From Acidobacteria bacterium 13_1_20CM_3_53_8 (lineage in GTDB: Bacteria > Acidobacteriota > Blastocatellia > Pyrinomonadales > Pyrinomonadaceae): a DNA stretch of 38,379 nt. The notes below the pieces were generated by a model. The model worked only from the letters and a program-made list of their open reading frames with translations, did no database searches and was not told the origin of the DNA. The position numbers and the translations under genes were made by a program. Below are positions 1-8,808 of the stretch, in pieces (the first letter of the stretch is position 1; every line of letters begins with the position of its first letter). The DNA is taken from contig MNJR01000071.1 in assembly GCA_001920415.1 (NCBI GenBank), forward strand, positions 1-38,379, written 5' to 3'.

Positions 1-2
1 TC

Positions 3-977
3 ACTGCCGGGTTGATGCACAACGTCACCTCGATTCTTATCATGACGCCGGTGATCATCAGGCTGTGCGCATCGTATCAGGTGCCGTCGCGCTGGATTTT
101 GAGCGCGGCGCTCATTGCCAGCAACCTGGGCGGATTTTCAACGCGCTGGGGCGACACGCCAAACATCATAGAGTCCGCGACGTGGGGCTTGGGCGCAGGC
201 GACTTCATGCGCGAGGTGCTACCCGCGAACTTGATCGTGCTGGCGGCGCTGATTACGGTTGCCACGTTCCTAACTCAACGCGGAATCACCAAACGTAGCC
301 GACAGGCGGGCGCAACTCAGGTGCCGTTCTATACCTTGCAGGTCGCGCAGACCGCAGCGGATTGGAAAAAAGCGAAAGCAGACCTTGCCATTGATCGCCG
401 CCTGTTGTTGATCGGTCTAGGCTCGCTAATCTTTTTTATCGTGTTGCAATTGCTCTTCCCGAAACTAGACATCGCCATCGGTGCTATCACAATCGTCATG
501 GCAGTTTTGTTAGAGCGAAAAAAAGAGCGCTATCACACGCTCACCTCGCTGGGCTTTGACGTTTATCTAGCCTTCGCCGCCATCTTCGTTCTCGCTGGCT
601 GTGTCTCGAATTCGTGGATTGGCAACACGCTTCACGAGCAACTCATAGCCGCTAAGGCCGCGCCCTGGGGCATCGCCGTGACTGGCTATTTCGGCACGAC
701 CTTTACAGAAGCTGCCTCGTGGGCGACTGCCGTTTCCAGTTCCATTTTTCAACTTGATCCATCTCATGCTGCGGCATGGGCGCTCGGCGGCGGAATTTGC
801 GCCGGAAGTAGTTCGCTGGTCACGGCTGCGTCAGCCGGGATTATTCTGGCAGAGGAAAGTCAGCGCTTTAACGATCCTGAGCACGCTATCAATTTCCGCC
901 GTTATCTTGCTTTCGGTCTGCCGTTCTCGCTCTTCATGCTAGTTTTTTACAGCCTCTATTTCACGTTCGTGCGTTAG
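3..977 (+). CDS. ArsB/NhaD/SLC13-type anion or Na+/H+ permease, 5'-truncated by window edge
   Basis: The frame is open to the left edge, so the N-terminal half lies outside the window; about 325 residues are seen. The protein is an integral inner-membrane transporter of the ion-transporter superfamily that includes ArsB, NhaD and SLC13 carriers. Visible hallmarks are the HNVTSILIMTPV helix near the start, matching the DNVT helix of this superfamily, the following SNLGGFSTRWGDTPN substrate loop, and a late helix with GGGICAGSSSLVTAASAG. About seven further hydrophobic segments follow. Substrate cannot be assigned from half a protein; arsenite, dicarboxylate, sulfate or sodium are all possible. 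Ten bases separate its stop from the ABC gene, suggesting co-transcription. Confidence 0.82.
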   Translation, partial: TAGLMHNVTSILIMTPVIIRLCASYQVPSRWILSAALIASNLGGFSTRWGDTPNIIESATWGLGAGDFMREVLPANLIVLAALITVATFLTQRGITKRSRQAGATQVPFYTLQVAQTAADWKKAKADLAIDRRLLLIGLGSLIFFIVLQLLFPKLDIAIGAITIVMAVLLERKKERYHTLTSLGFDVYLAFAAIFVLAGCVSNSWIGNTLHEQLIAAKAAPWGIAVTGYFGTTFTEAASWATAVSSSIFQLDPSHAAAWALGGGICAGSSSLVTAASAGIILAEESQRFNDPEHAINFRRYLAFGLPFSLFMLVFYSLYFTFVR

Positions 978-987
978 TTCGTCAAAC

Positions 988-2757
988 ATGGCCCAGCAAC
1001 CCCCTAAAGCCAAACCGGCACCATTCTTGGGCGACCTCGCAGTCGTCTGGAAAAGCCGTCGGCAGATATGGCGGCTTCTTTCGCGCGCTGACAAGATAGG
1101 CTTTGGCTCAGGCCTACTCATCATGGCGGCAATCGCTTTTCTTGAAAACCAGATTCCTCTGCTCTTGGGAAATTTTTTTGACGGCGTAAAGAACGTTGCG
1201 GCGCAACCGGAGGTGCTCAGGGCCACAGTGTTTCGCGCGCTGGCAATCCTCACTGCGCTTTACCTTGGGAAAGAGTCTTTGCAACTCGTGCGACGCTGGA
1301 TGGTAAGTCGCACCAACACGCGCATAGAAGCCGAGACGACCGTAAGACTCGTCGGTCATCTTCTCAAGATTGATCTGGGTGCGCTCGCGCGTGAGCGCGT
1401 AGGATCATTGCATGGCCGCATATCGCGCAGCGTCGAAGGCTTCGTAAAATTCTTGCGCGTCGTCTTAGCCGACTTTCTTCCAGCGTTGCTCACCGCAGGA
1501 GTGGCGATCTATTACGGCCTCACTACGAACTGGAAAGTCGGTCTCGTCATGATTAGCGTCATGCCGGTCTCTCTGATAATTACGATCTGGCAGGTCAGCT
1601 CGCAGAAGGGCATTCGTCAAAGTCTCTTACGCGCGAAAGAAGATTTGGACGGGACGGTCGTCGAGCAATTGGGTGGCCTGGAATACGTCCGGGCGGCCAA
1701 CACTTATGCGGCGGAAGTGAAGCGCATAGAGACGGCTGCGGAAGCGCGGCGTGCGCGCGAGATGAAACACGGTCAGGCAATGGCGCGATTCGATTGGGCC
1801 AAATCAGTCAACGAAGGGCTTTTTCACGTGGCGATAATAGGCTACGCCATCGTGCTCGCTTCTCATGGAGAGATTGACTACGGCAAGGTGATTACGTTCT
1901 CGCTGCTATACCTCAACATCGCGCGCCCTCTGAAGGAAGTGCACCGCATTCTAGACGAGACCTACGATAGCAGCCAGCAAGTAAGTGTGCTGTTGGAGAT
2001 GTTAGGCCAGCCTGTGGACAAATCTTTTGGAGTCGTTACTATGCGTCCCCCTCGGCTGGACGGCAGCATTCCGTTGCTGGAATGTCAGGACTTGGTCGCC
2101 GATTACACTACGCCCGACGGTGACGCTAGGCGCATCCTCAACGGATTGACGCTGGAAATTCGTCAGGGACAAACCATAGGCATCGCCGGTCGCTCCGGCT
2201 CTGGAAAAGTCTTAGTGGGCGGAGTGCCTATCAATGTTCTCTCGCGCGAAGACATTGGAAAAACCATAGGCTACGTCAGCCAGGTGCCATTTGTTTTTTC
2301 GGGAACGGTCGCGGAAAACATAGCCTACGGCTGCGGCGCGACTACTTTGGATAAAATTCAGGACGCAGCCAGCCAAGCACACATCCACGAAGAAATTCTA
2401 CAGATGCCACAGGGCTATGACACCCTACTGACCGAACGCGGCGGCAACCTGTCTGGCGGCCAGCGCCAGCGCATCGCTTTAGCGCGCATGTTCCTAAAGA
2501 ACCCGCCCGTCCTCATACTTGATGAAGGAACTTCCGCACTAGACAATATCAGCGAGCGTCAGGTGCGCGCCGCCATCGAACACGCGCGCCAAACGCGCAC
2601 CGTCATCATGGTCGCCCACCGCTTGTCCACTCTTAATGAAACAGATTGCATCTTCGTCTTCGATCAAGGCCGCGTCGTCGAACAAGGCGCCTTCGATGAC
2701 CTTGTAGCAAAGAACGGCGTCTTCTCCGAACTCGTGCGTAGTGCCGAGGCCACCTGA
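988..2757 (+). CDS. ABC exporter, fused permease/ATPase, with Walker A segment partly deleted
   Basis: A 589-residue half-transporter: an N-terminal six-helix exporter permease (about residues 40-330) fused to a nucleotide-binding domain (about 365-585). The NBD has a Q-loop YVSQ, signature LSGGQ (488-492), Walker B VLILDE (D512, E513) and switch histidine in VAHRLST (H544). Walker A is abnormal. GRSGSGK (401-407) runs straight into VLVGGVPI, whereas the family has Ser/Thr after the Lys, a helix and a loop before the equivalent strand. About 16-17 residues are missing in frame, including the Mg-coordinating Ser/Thr. The reading frame is otherwise intact. ATP hydrolysis would be expected to fail unless it pairs with another NBD. 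It follows the permease by 10 bases and the phosphoesterase follows by 16. No clear Shine-Dalgarno precedes ATG 988. Confidence 0.88.
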   Translation: MAQQPPKAKPAPFLGDLAVVWKSRRQIWRLLSRADKIGFGSGLLIMAAIAFLENQIPLLLGNFFDGVKNVAAQPEVLRATVFRALAILTALYLGKESLQLVRRWMVSRTNTRIEAETTVRLVGHLLKIDLGALARERVGSLHGRISRSVEGFVKFLRVVLADFLPALLTAGVAIYYGLTTNWKVGLVMISVMPVSLIITIWQVSSQKGIRQSLLRAKEDLDGTVVEQLGGLEYVRAANTYAAEVKRIETAAEARRAREMKHGQAMARFDWAKSVNEGLFHVAIIGYAIVLASHGEIDYGKVITFSLLYLNIARPLKEVHRILDETYDSSQQVSVLLEMLGQPVDKSFGVVTMRPPRLDGSIPLLECQDLVADYTTPDGDARRILNGLTLEIRQGQTIGIAGRSGSGKVLVGGVPINVLSREDIGKTIGYVSQVPFVFSGTVAENIAYGCGATTLDKIQDAASQAHIHEEILQMPQGYDTLLTERGGNLSGGQRQRIALARMFLKNPPVLILDEGTSALDNISERQVRAAIEHARQTRTVIMVAHRLSTLNETDCIFVFDQGRVVEQGAFDDLVAKNGVFSELVRSAEAT

Positions 2758-2773
2758 AGGAGGTAATCAAATA

Positions 2774-3829
2774 ATGAGCACAAAACCAGTCGTCTTCGTT
2801 TGGTCAGGCGATCTACATCTAGAATTCCCCGACCGCCCGAATTACCAGACCGCTATGTGGATGGTGGATGAAATTAATGAACTGATTAAGCCGGACTTTG
2901 TTCAGTTTCCCGGCGACAACGTGCAGCACGCACGCGAAAATGAATGGGAACTCTTCAAAAACGTGACGAGCAAATTGAAGATGCCGTTCCACGCCCTTGT
3001 AGGCGATCACGATGCGCATCACGATCCCGGTTGTCACTCGTATCAGGCGCGATTGGGCGCGACCTACAACGCTTTCACCGTCGGAGGCTATCGTTTCATC
3101 TGTCTGAACACGAACCAGTATAAGCCTGTGGGCTTAAGCGAAGAGCAGGTGATATGGTTTCGCTATGAAGTGGAAGCTGCGCGCGCACGCGATGAGCGCG
3201 TAATCGTTTTCCAGCATCATTACCCTTTCAAAGTTTGTGAATATTTCGACGGGCCTGGCCTGGAAGAGTGGCGCGAGGTTATGCAGACACGTCCCATCAC
3301 TGCGCTTTTCTCCGGGCACACACACTACGGACAGATGGCAAACGATGGTCGCAACGTTTACGTCACGACGCGATCAGTCGGCGACCCGGAAGGTGGGCCA
3401 GCCGGTTACGCCATCGTTCATCTTGATGATGAGGATATGGCAGTCACCCATCGAAGTCGTGAAGACCTTGGCCCAATCGCACTGATTACGCATCCGCGAC
3501 GGGTCATCCTGGCAACAAAGCCTGCGCATATCGTTACCGGGCCAACCGAATGCCACGCGCGTGGATGGTCTGCCGCGCCGGTCACCTCGGCTCAGGCGCG
3601 CATAGATGAAGGAGCCTGGGGTGATATGCGAGAGACTGATGAGATGATGTGGAGTTTCCTAATCCCCGGCGACATGCTGGCAAAAGGCGAGCATACATTG
3701 GAAGTGCGTCTAACCGACGAAAACAAAGACGAAGGAACAGATCACATTACTTTCATGTGCGATCTTTCGGGGCGATTCACTGCTTATCCGATGGTCGAGC
3801 CGGTAGTGAAGGGAACGAATTACTGCTGA
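2774..3829 (+). CDS. Calcineurin-like metallophosphoesterase
   Basis: A 351-residue cytoplasmic protein with no signal peptide. It carries the ordered metal-binding motifs of the calcineurin-like phosphoesterase superfamily: D13-x-H15 (SGDLH), GDN (47-49), GDHD (77-80, in place of the usual GNHD), HHYP, and GHTH near residue 184. These ligate a di-metal centre that cleaves phosphomono- or diesters. The last ~100 residues form a beta-rich tail of unknown role. The start at 2774 was chosen because AAGGAGG ends about ten bases upstream; a longer in-frame start at 2741 lacks such a site and would overlap the ABC gene. Substrate unknown; the position suggests co-expression with the transporter. 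GDHD rather than GNHD removes the usual Asn ligand, replaced by Asp. Confidence 0.85.
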   Translation: MSTKPVVFVWSGDLHLEFPDRPNYQTAMWMVDEINELIKPDFVQFPGDNVQHARENEWELFKNVTSKLKMPFHALVGDHDAHHDPGCHSYQARLGATYNAFTVGGYRFICLNTNQYKPVGLSEEQVIWFRYEVEAARARDERVIVFQHHYPFKVCEYFDGPGLEEWREVMQTRPITALFSGHTHYGQMANDGRNVYVTTRSVGDPEGGPAGYAIVHLDDEDMAVTHRSREDLGPIALITHPRRVILATKPAHIVTGPTECHARGWSAAPVTSAQARIDEGAWGDMRETDEMMWSFLIPGDMLAKGEHTLEVRLTDENKDEGTDHITFMCDLSGRFTAYPMVEPVVKGTNYC

Positions 3830-3861
3830 AAACAGCAGATACTTCACTGCTCGCAATCAGT

Positions 3862-3914
3862 GGAGGGCGATTTCCGAAGCGTCCAGGCGGTTTGGAAATC
3901 GCCCCTCCTTTTCT
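3862..3914 (+). terminator. Rho-independent-like terminator hairpin
   Basis: A stem of about 14 bp (GGAGGGCGATTTCC paired with GGAAATCGCCCCTCC, one bulge) closes a roughly 18-base loop and is followed by TTTTCT. It sits 33 bases after the phosphoesterase stop and would end the first operon. Confidence 0.65.
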
Positions 3915-3991
3915 ATAGCGCGCATGATGAGTGCCGAACAAACACGCTCCCACAAAATAATACCGAGTAGCAGTAATAAGAAAGGACATGT

Positions 3992-4233
3992 TGTCCACTA
4001 ATACCAGATTGCAAAACAAAATAAGGAAGAGCGGGGGCAAGCCCGCCTTCCCAACCTATGAGGTTATGGGAGTTTAGAGTTTAAATTCCAAAGCTCAAGA
4101 TTATTAATCTCACTGGTATGGAAGGCGGGCTTGCCCCCGCTCTTCCTTCCTTATTTTATTGTGCAATTCGGTATAAATCACGAAACGGCCCGAAGAAGAT
4201 TGCTTTTAGTTTCGTGTGATTTAGTGAATCATC
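3992..4233. repeat. Older palindromic repeat interrupted by a miniature element
   Basis: The left arm TGTCCACTAA and right arm GTTTCGTGTGATTTAGTG are complementary if the intervening 4002-4173 element and one TAA copy are removed, giving CCACTAAATCACGAAAC against GTTTCGTGTGATTTAGTG. The same arms, TTCGTGT and GTGGA, recur at 20.7, 22.4, 31.4 and 34.1 kb. Confidence 0.55.
4002..4173. mobile_element. MITE-like element, TACCRG family copy 1 (172 bp, TAA duplication)
   Basis: The terminal inverted repeats are TACCAGATTGCA at the left and TGCAATTCGGTA at the right, followed inward by AAAATAAGG / CCTTATTTTA and a near-perfect 27-bp inner palindrome built on GGAAGGCGGGCTTGCC. It is flanked on both sides by TAA (3999-4001 and 4174-4176), read as a 3-bp target duplication. 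It encodes no protein, so it would move only with a transposase supplied elsewhere. Its core differs from the two other copies, which share the same ends. Confidence 0.65.
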
Positions 4234-4526
4234 TCCCTCTCTCTTTTCATTGCATCTATGTATAGCTCGCAACCTTTGCGCACTCGAAACGGTTGAAGTG
4301 TGAGACAAAAGCACAACGCGACTGCGCTCTCTTCTCACACATTCAATTCTCATTGTTGCTCACACGCATAAACGTGCCGCTTTTCCTTGCACTTCAAGAC
4401 GCCATGCTTCGGCATGTCCATTGCCCTATAGCCAATCGCAGCACATTCACTGATCGAAAGTCGGTGAGCTTGGCCTGCCGGACGCGCCCATTTAGGGCTT
4501 CCGCACTTTGGAAAGGAGTAAGAATC
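4234..4526. other. Intergenic leader upstream of the two-component operon
   Basis: About 290 bases with no convincing gene. Any in-frame extension of the downstream gene into this stretch lacks a ribosome binding site. It presumably contains the operon promoter, but I see no clear sigma-70 pair and no GG-N10-GC sigma-54 site. Confidence 0.4.
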
Positions 4527-5294
4527 ATGTCTCTATTCAGCAAACGTAATCTCCTTGTGGGCATCATTGCCTTTATTATCGGTAGCGGGGCTTATGCAGC
4601 CATCTGGGGGATGCCCGGGTTTCTGACGCGCAGCGCCACAGTTAAAAGTCAGGTCGCTGCATATCTGCTCGATGACAGAAGCGCTGTCAACGGGCTGCTG
4701 CTCACAAGCGGCGACCAGTTGCATTTTAGCCCACAAACAGGTGAAGCGGTCGCGGCGCAAATAAAGGTCGGCGACGAAGTAACTGCGACGGGGCATGCTG
4801 GAACAAAATCGAATTACGGACGCGAACTTCGCGTCGAACAGATTTCTGCGAACGGACGCACTATCACCGAAGCCGAGCATGGGCCAAAGCATCCGCCTGA
4901 GCCGCATGACAGACGTGGGCCTAAAGCCGCTGATGAACGACCCGCTCCGCCGGACGCGCACGCGCAAAGTGAGGCAAGGATGGAGACGAATGTCGCGCCG
5001 AGCAGCGACGCAGATGCTAACCAAACTCAGACGACGCAGCCGGAGACGTTCAAAGCTTCTGGTACAATCCAAACCCATCTTGTCAACGGTCACGGCGATG
5101 TTGACGGCCTTATCTTGTCGAGCGGAGAGCAGATGCGATTTTCGCCAAAGGTCGGCAAGCTTGTAGTCGCCGCTGAGCAGGGCGCAGACACTCTAGTGAG
5201 CGTCGAGGGCGCAGTCGTGCGCGGGCGAAGCGGCACTATAGTGCGCCCGTCGCTAATTACGGTTGGCAACCAAACTATCGCACTGGGGCGATGA
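4527..5294 (+). CDS. Exported or membrane-anchored protein with two homologous beta-rich domains
   Basis: A 255-residue protein. The start at 4527 follows GAAAGGAGT by about seven bases. Residues 8-26 form a signal anchor (LLVGIIAFIIGSGAYAAIW). Two homologous segments follow, about 38-95 and 173-235. Each contains the pattern G-L-x-L-x-SG-[DE]-Q-[LM]-[HR]-FSP followed by a V-G-x-x-V-x-G-like turn, suggesting duplicated OB-fold or DUF5666-like domains. A hydrophilic, His/Pro-rich linker (HGPKHPPEPHDRRGPK and beyond) separates them and might bind metal. No catalytic motif is visible. As first gene of the kinase/regulator operon, it may act at the envelope with the sensor, but this is inference. 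The exact family is not recognised. Confidence 0.68.
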   Translation: MSLFSKRNLLVGIIAFIIGSGAYAAIWGMPGFLTRSATVKSQVAAYLLDDRSAVNGLLLTSGDQLHFSPQTGEAVAAQIKVGDEVTATGHAGTKSNYGRELRVEQISANGRTITEAEHGPKHPPEPHDRRGPKAADERPAPPDAHAQSEARMETNVAPSSDADANQTQTTQPETFKASGTIQTHLVNGHGDVDGLILSSGEQMRFSPKVGKLVVAAEQGADTLVSVEGAVVRGRSGTIVRPSLITVGNQTIALGR

Positions 5295-5393
5295 CCGTAG
5301 ACGTGCGGCCAAAAGAAGCGAAGGCAGCGCTTATTGAAGTATTGACAGGATGGACAGTGAGGCACGAGCATACCGTTCAACCAAGGACAGAAA

Positions 5394-7097
5394 ATGACGA
5401 CGCTTGATGCGATTAGAAAGATGAGTTTGCGAACGCGGTTGAGCGTGCTGGCCGCGTTCGCGCTCATCGCGCTCCTCGTAGCCTTCTTCGTCGCGTGGCG
5501 TTTGGCACGCGCTACGGAAACATTCGCTCTACGTCAGGCCGACTCTTCACTACACGCAGCGGCGCGCGATCTGGCGCGCGCGTTTTATGCTCATCCGTCA
5601 GGTTATCAAACCATTGAAGAGGCAGCGGCTCCGCCTGACCGCCCGGCAGCGCCTCGTGATGAAGGCCATCGCGAACGCCCGTTGCCTCCACATGTGAGAA
5701 CGCTCTTTGCCGCGTATAGGGATCCGCTCTCAAGACTCACGGCCATCACGCTTCATCGTTTTCCTGAGACGGCTGGAGGCTTCTACCGCGCCACAGACGG
5801 CGCGCTCGTCGGCAGCGCTTTCCCTGCAAACGCAGGAACAGGCGGCGACATGGTATTACCCTCGTATGTGGCCGATATGATTCGCGCGTTGGCAAAGCAG
5901 GCGAATGAAACCGGAGCGCCTGCAACACGCACGGTTCAAGCGGGAAGCGACCGTATCATCATCGTCGCCTACCCTGTGCAATCGGACAACTCTGAGGTTA
6001 ATGGCGTCTCATCGCGTACAGACGTAGATTCATCGAACACAATCGCGGCGGCGTGGGTTATGCAACGGCTCTCGAACATCACGGGCGTTTCTGACAAAGC
6101 TAATCTGACCGCGCTCGCGTTGCTTATCTTGAGCATCATCGCGGTCAGCGGGTTAGCTCTGACGACTGTCAGAGACTTACGCTCTGGCGTGTGGGGGATT
6201 GAGCAGGGACTGACAGGTCTCACCGATGATCTCAGTAAACAGATCACGCCGCCTATGACGCCTGAACTCTCGCGGATTACAGTGGCTATCAATCATCTGG
6301 CCGATTCATTGCGCATCAACCTCGCGCGTCAGGCAGAACTTGAACGTGACCTGCGGCGCAGTGAAAGACTCTCTGCCTTGGGTCGTCTCGTCGCAGGGGT
6401 CGCGCATGAGGTACGCAATCCACTGGCGGCGATCAAGCTCAAAGTCCAGATGGCGCGCCGCGCGGGGAATGCGCCTGATAGCTTAGACTCTACTTTCCGC
6501 GTCATCACCGAAGAGATAGATCGGCTGGACACGCTCGTTCGTCGCCTACTGGAATTCAATCGCACACAGCCGCTCGAACAAAGCAGTCTTGATCTGTGCG
6601 AACTTGTACGACGTCGCGTCGCGCTCTTCAATGATATAGCCGAGCGCGGGGGCGTGAAGATTGAAATTCGTCTCTCTAAAGATGCTGTGATGGTCAAAGG
6701 TGACGCAGAGCGTCTGGCGCAGGTGCTTGATAACCTGATCAAGAATGCGCTCTCTGCTATGCCAGATGGCGGAAGGCTCACGATCAGTTGTGAGGCCGCG
6801 ACTTCTGAAGACGGACTTGCGTTGGCTCGTCTCTCAGTCGAGGACGTGGGGCGCGGCATCCCCAAGGAAGATCATGAGCGCATCTTTGAGCCATTCTTTA
6901 CGGCGCGCGCGACGGGCACAGGGTTAGGACTGGCAATCGCGCGCGAGATAGTAGAGGCGCATGGCGGACGTATCAACTTAGTCAGTCGCGAAGGGGGCGG
7001 CGCGCTATTCCAGATCGAGTTGCCACAGAGGGCACAGGCTGAAGACTATGAACAATTCGATAAACGGTCGGGTGATGAATCGGAGGGTGCGCAATGA
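5394..7097 (+). CDS. Membrane sensor histidine kinase
   Basis: A 567-residue kinase. TM1 is about residues 17-38 and TM2 about 237-258, enclosing a ~200-residue periplasmic sensor region that contains a Pro/Arg-rich stretch (PPDRPAAPRDEGHRERP). A HAMP-like linker follows, then a HisKA domain with the phospho-acceptor H338 in GVAHEVRNP. The HATPase domain has its N-box at N451 (NLIKNAL), G1 DVGRGIP and G2 GTGLGLAI. All catalytic boxes look intact. It would autophosphorylate and pass phosphate to the NtrC-type regulator two genes downstream. ATG 5394 follows AAGGA. The stop overlaps the next start by four bases (ATGA), implying translational coupling. The signal sensed is unknown. Confidence 0.92.
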   Translation: MTTLDAIRKMSLRTRLSVLAAFALIALLVAFFVAWRLARATETFALRQADSSLHAAARDLARAFYAHPSGYQTIEEAAAPPDRPAAPRDEGHRERPLPPHVRTLFAAYRDPLSRLTAITLHRFPETAGGFYRATDGALVGSAFPANAGTGGDMVLPSYVADMIRALAKQANETGAPATRTVQAGSDRIIIVAYPVQSDNSEVNGVSSRTDVDSSNTIAAAWVMQRLSNITGVSDKANLTALALLILSIIAVSGLALTTVRDLRSGVWGIEQGLTGLTDDLSKQITPPMTPELSRITVAINHLADSLRINLARQAELERDLRRSERLSALGRLVAGVAHEVRNPLAAIKLKVQMARRAGNAPDSLDSTFRVITEEIDRLDTLVRRLLEFNRTQPLEQSSLDLCELVRRRVALFNDIAERGGVKIEIRLSKDAVMVKGDAERLAQVLDNLIKNALSAMPDGGRLTISCEAATSEDGLALARLSVEDVGRGIPKEDHERIFEPFFTARATGTGLGLAIAREIVEAHGGRINLVSREGGGALFQIELPQRAQAEDYEQFDKRSGDESEGAQ

Positions 7098-7420
7098 AGA
7101 CGGTCATCCTGCTCATCATCTCGAACCTTTTTATGACCATAGCGTGGTATGGTCATCTGAAGTATAAAGAGAAGCCTATAGTCTGGGTGATCTTGATTAG
7201 CTGGTCTGTGGCGCTCTTTGAATACATCTTTCAGATTCCGGCCAACCGCATAGGCTCTCAGACGTTCAGCGTCACGCAGTTGAAGATCATGCAGGAGTGC
7301 ATTACTCTGTTGGTCTTTACCGTAATCGCGTATTTTCTATTTGATCAAACGCTCAGGTGGAATAACGTAGTCTCCTACGCGCTCATTGTCGGGGCGGTCT
7401 TTTTCTCGTTCGCATTTTAG
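7094..7420 (+). CDS. DUF486 family small membrane protein
   Basis: A 108-residue, four-helix membrane protein. Segments are roughly residues 3-20, 28-46, 68-86 and 90-107, with the conserved N-terminal NLFMTIAWYGHLK and central EYIFQIPANRIG patterns of the DUF486 family, which resembles the drug/metabolite transporter fold. Function is unknown for the family. It begins inside the kinase stop codon (ATGA overlap) and ends four bases before the regulator start, so it is wedged between kinase and regulator in one transcript. That position hints at an accessory role in signal input or in the response, but nothing in the sequence proves it. Confidence 0.8.
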   Translation: MKTVILLIISNLFMTIAWYGHLKYKEKPIVWVILISWSVALFEYIFQIPANRIGSQTFSVTQLKIMQECITLLVFTVIAYFLFDQTLRWNNVVSYALIVGAVFFSFAF

Positions 7421-7424
7421 CAAG

Positions 7425-8765
7425 ATGAAAGAAGACGCGGCACAAGTTCTTATCGTTGATGACGAGACAAATTTGCGAGAGAGTCTCGCCGAGTTGGTCG
7501 AAAGCGAAGGTTGGCGCGCATCACAAGCGGCCAACGGCGAGGAGGCAATTCGAATGTTGCGCGCGGGCGCGATGAAACCGGATGTCGTGTTCCTGGATAT
7601 ACGAATGCCCAAGCTGGACGGACTCGGCGTGCTGCGCTTAATTCAGGAGGAGAAGTTAACAAACGCGCCGGTTGTCATCATCAGCGCTTTCGGCGATAGC
7701 TCAAAGATGATAGAGGCTATGAGGCTGGGCGCTTATGACTACATCACCAAGCCTCTCGATCTGGATGAAACAATCGCCACTCTACATCGCGCCGCAGAGC
7801 AGCGACGGCTCAACCGCGAAGCGGAAGCGTTGCGCCTACACGGTTCTACAAGCGAGAGCGCAAAAGAGATTGCGTCGCCTGACCGTCAGTTCGAGATGTT
7901 AGGAGTGAGCCGCGCTATGCGCGACATTTTCAAACAAATCGGGCGTGTAGCAGCGACCGATGCGACGCTTCTAATCACTGGAGAATCGGGAACGGGCAAG
8001 GAACTGGTAGCGCGTGCCGTACATCAACATTCGGCGCGCTCGCGCTCGCCCTTCGTCGCCGTCAACTGTGGCGCATTGCCTGAAAATTTGGTCGAAGCGG
8101 AACTCTTCGGCCACGAGCGCGGCGCGTTCACTGGTGCGGAACGTCAGAAGAAAGGGCGCTTTGAACTAGCCCACACGGGCACGCTCTTTCTAGACGAGGT
8201 CGGAGAACTGAGTCTGGCGGCGCAGGTGAAGCTACTGCGCGCCGTAGAGTCACGCCGCTTCGAGCGCGTCGGCGGAACTGAGACCGTAGGCGTTGACGTC
8301 TATCGCCTGAACGTGATCGAACTGCGTTTGCCGCCGCTCAGAGAGCGGCTCGCAGACGTGCCGCAACTGGCCGAATCATTTCTCGAACGCGCCGTCGCAC
8401 GCCACGCGCTCAAGACTAAAACCTTATCGCCCGCCGCGCTACGCGAACTGCTTGCTTACTCTTGGCCCGGCAACGTGCGCGAACTCGAAAACATAATTGA
8501 GCGTGCCGCCGTTACTTCCAATGGCGAAGTCATCCTGCCTGAGCATCTGTTCAGCGCCAGTCACACTACGGCAACCATTGCGTCTCAAAGCGCCGAAAGC
8601 AATCTGTTTGAGCTTCCTTTCCACAGTGCGGTCGCCGCGCTCGAACGCGAGTTGATACGGCGCGCGCTCGAAGCAGCGGGTGGTAATCGTGCAGAGGCTG
8701 CGCGTCTGCTCGGAATCAATCGCCGTTTGCTATACTCTAAAATGGAAGAACACCGGCTTACTTAA
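7425..8765 (+). CDS. NtrC-family sigma-54 response regulator lacking sensor-I / arginine-finger segment
   Basis: A 446-residue regulator. The receiver domain (1-125) has acidic pocket D12/D13, phospho-acceptor D58 and K109. The AAA+ domain (about 155-385) has Walker A GESGTGKE (186-193), the sigma-54-contacting GAFTGA loop (233-238) and Walker B LFLDE. A Fis-type HTH occupies the last ~42 residues (GNRAEAARLLGINRRLLY). After VGVDV (ending at V292) the sequence jumps directly to YRLNVIELRLPPLRER. The family normally has about 23-24 residues here, holding the sensor-I ATN and the REDL arginine-finger region. The frame is kept. ATPase-driven open-complex formation is therefore doubtful. ATG 7425 was chosen because the receiver starts immediately after it; the upstream extension overlaps DUF486. 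Confidence 0.9.
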   Translation: MKEDAAQVLIVDDETNLRESLAELVESEGWRASQAANGEEAIRMLRAGAMKPDVVFLDIRMPKLDGLGVLRLIQEEKLTNAPVVIISAFGDSSKMIEAMRLGAYDYITKPLDLDETIATLHRAAEQRRLNREAEALRLHGSTSESAKEIASPDRQFEMLGVSRAMRDIFKQIGRVAATDATLLITGESGTGKELVARAVHQHSARSRSPFVAVNCGALPENLVEAELFGHERGAFTGAERQKKGRFELAHTGTLFLDEVGELSLAAQVKLLRAVESRRFERVGGTETVGVDVYRLNVIELRLPPLRERLADVPQLAESFLERAVARHALKTKTLSPAALRELLAYSWPGNVRELENIIERAAVTSNGEVILPEHLFSASHTTATIASQSAESNLFELPFHSAVAALERELIRRALEAAGGNRAEAARLLGINRRLLYSKMEEHRLT

Positions 8766-8808
8766 CAAGGGATGTAGGATTATCTGACAGCGTGCCCGTC
8801 CGAGGCAG

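Noticed and set aside
4293-4526. Longer N-terminus for the duplicated-domain protein
   Set aside because: The extension has no signal or domain, and the ribosome binding site and signal anchor fit ATG 4527.
6329-6865. 178-codon antisense open frame inside the histidine kinase
   Set aside because: Ser/Arg-rich shadow of a well supported gene; same reasoning for the 186-codon frame at 4533-5093.
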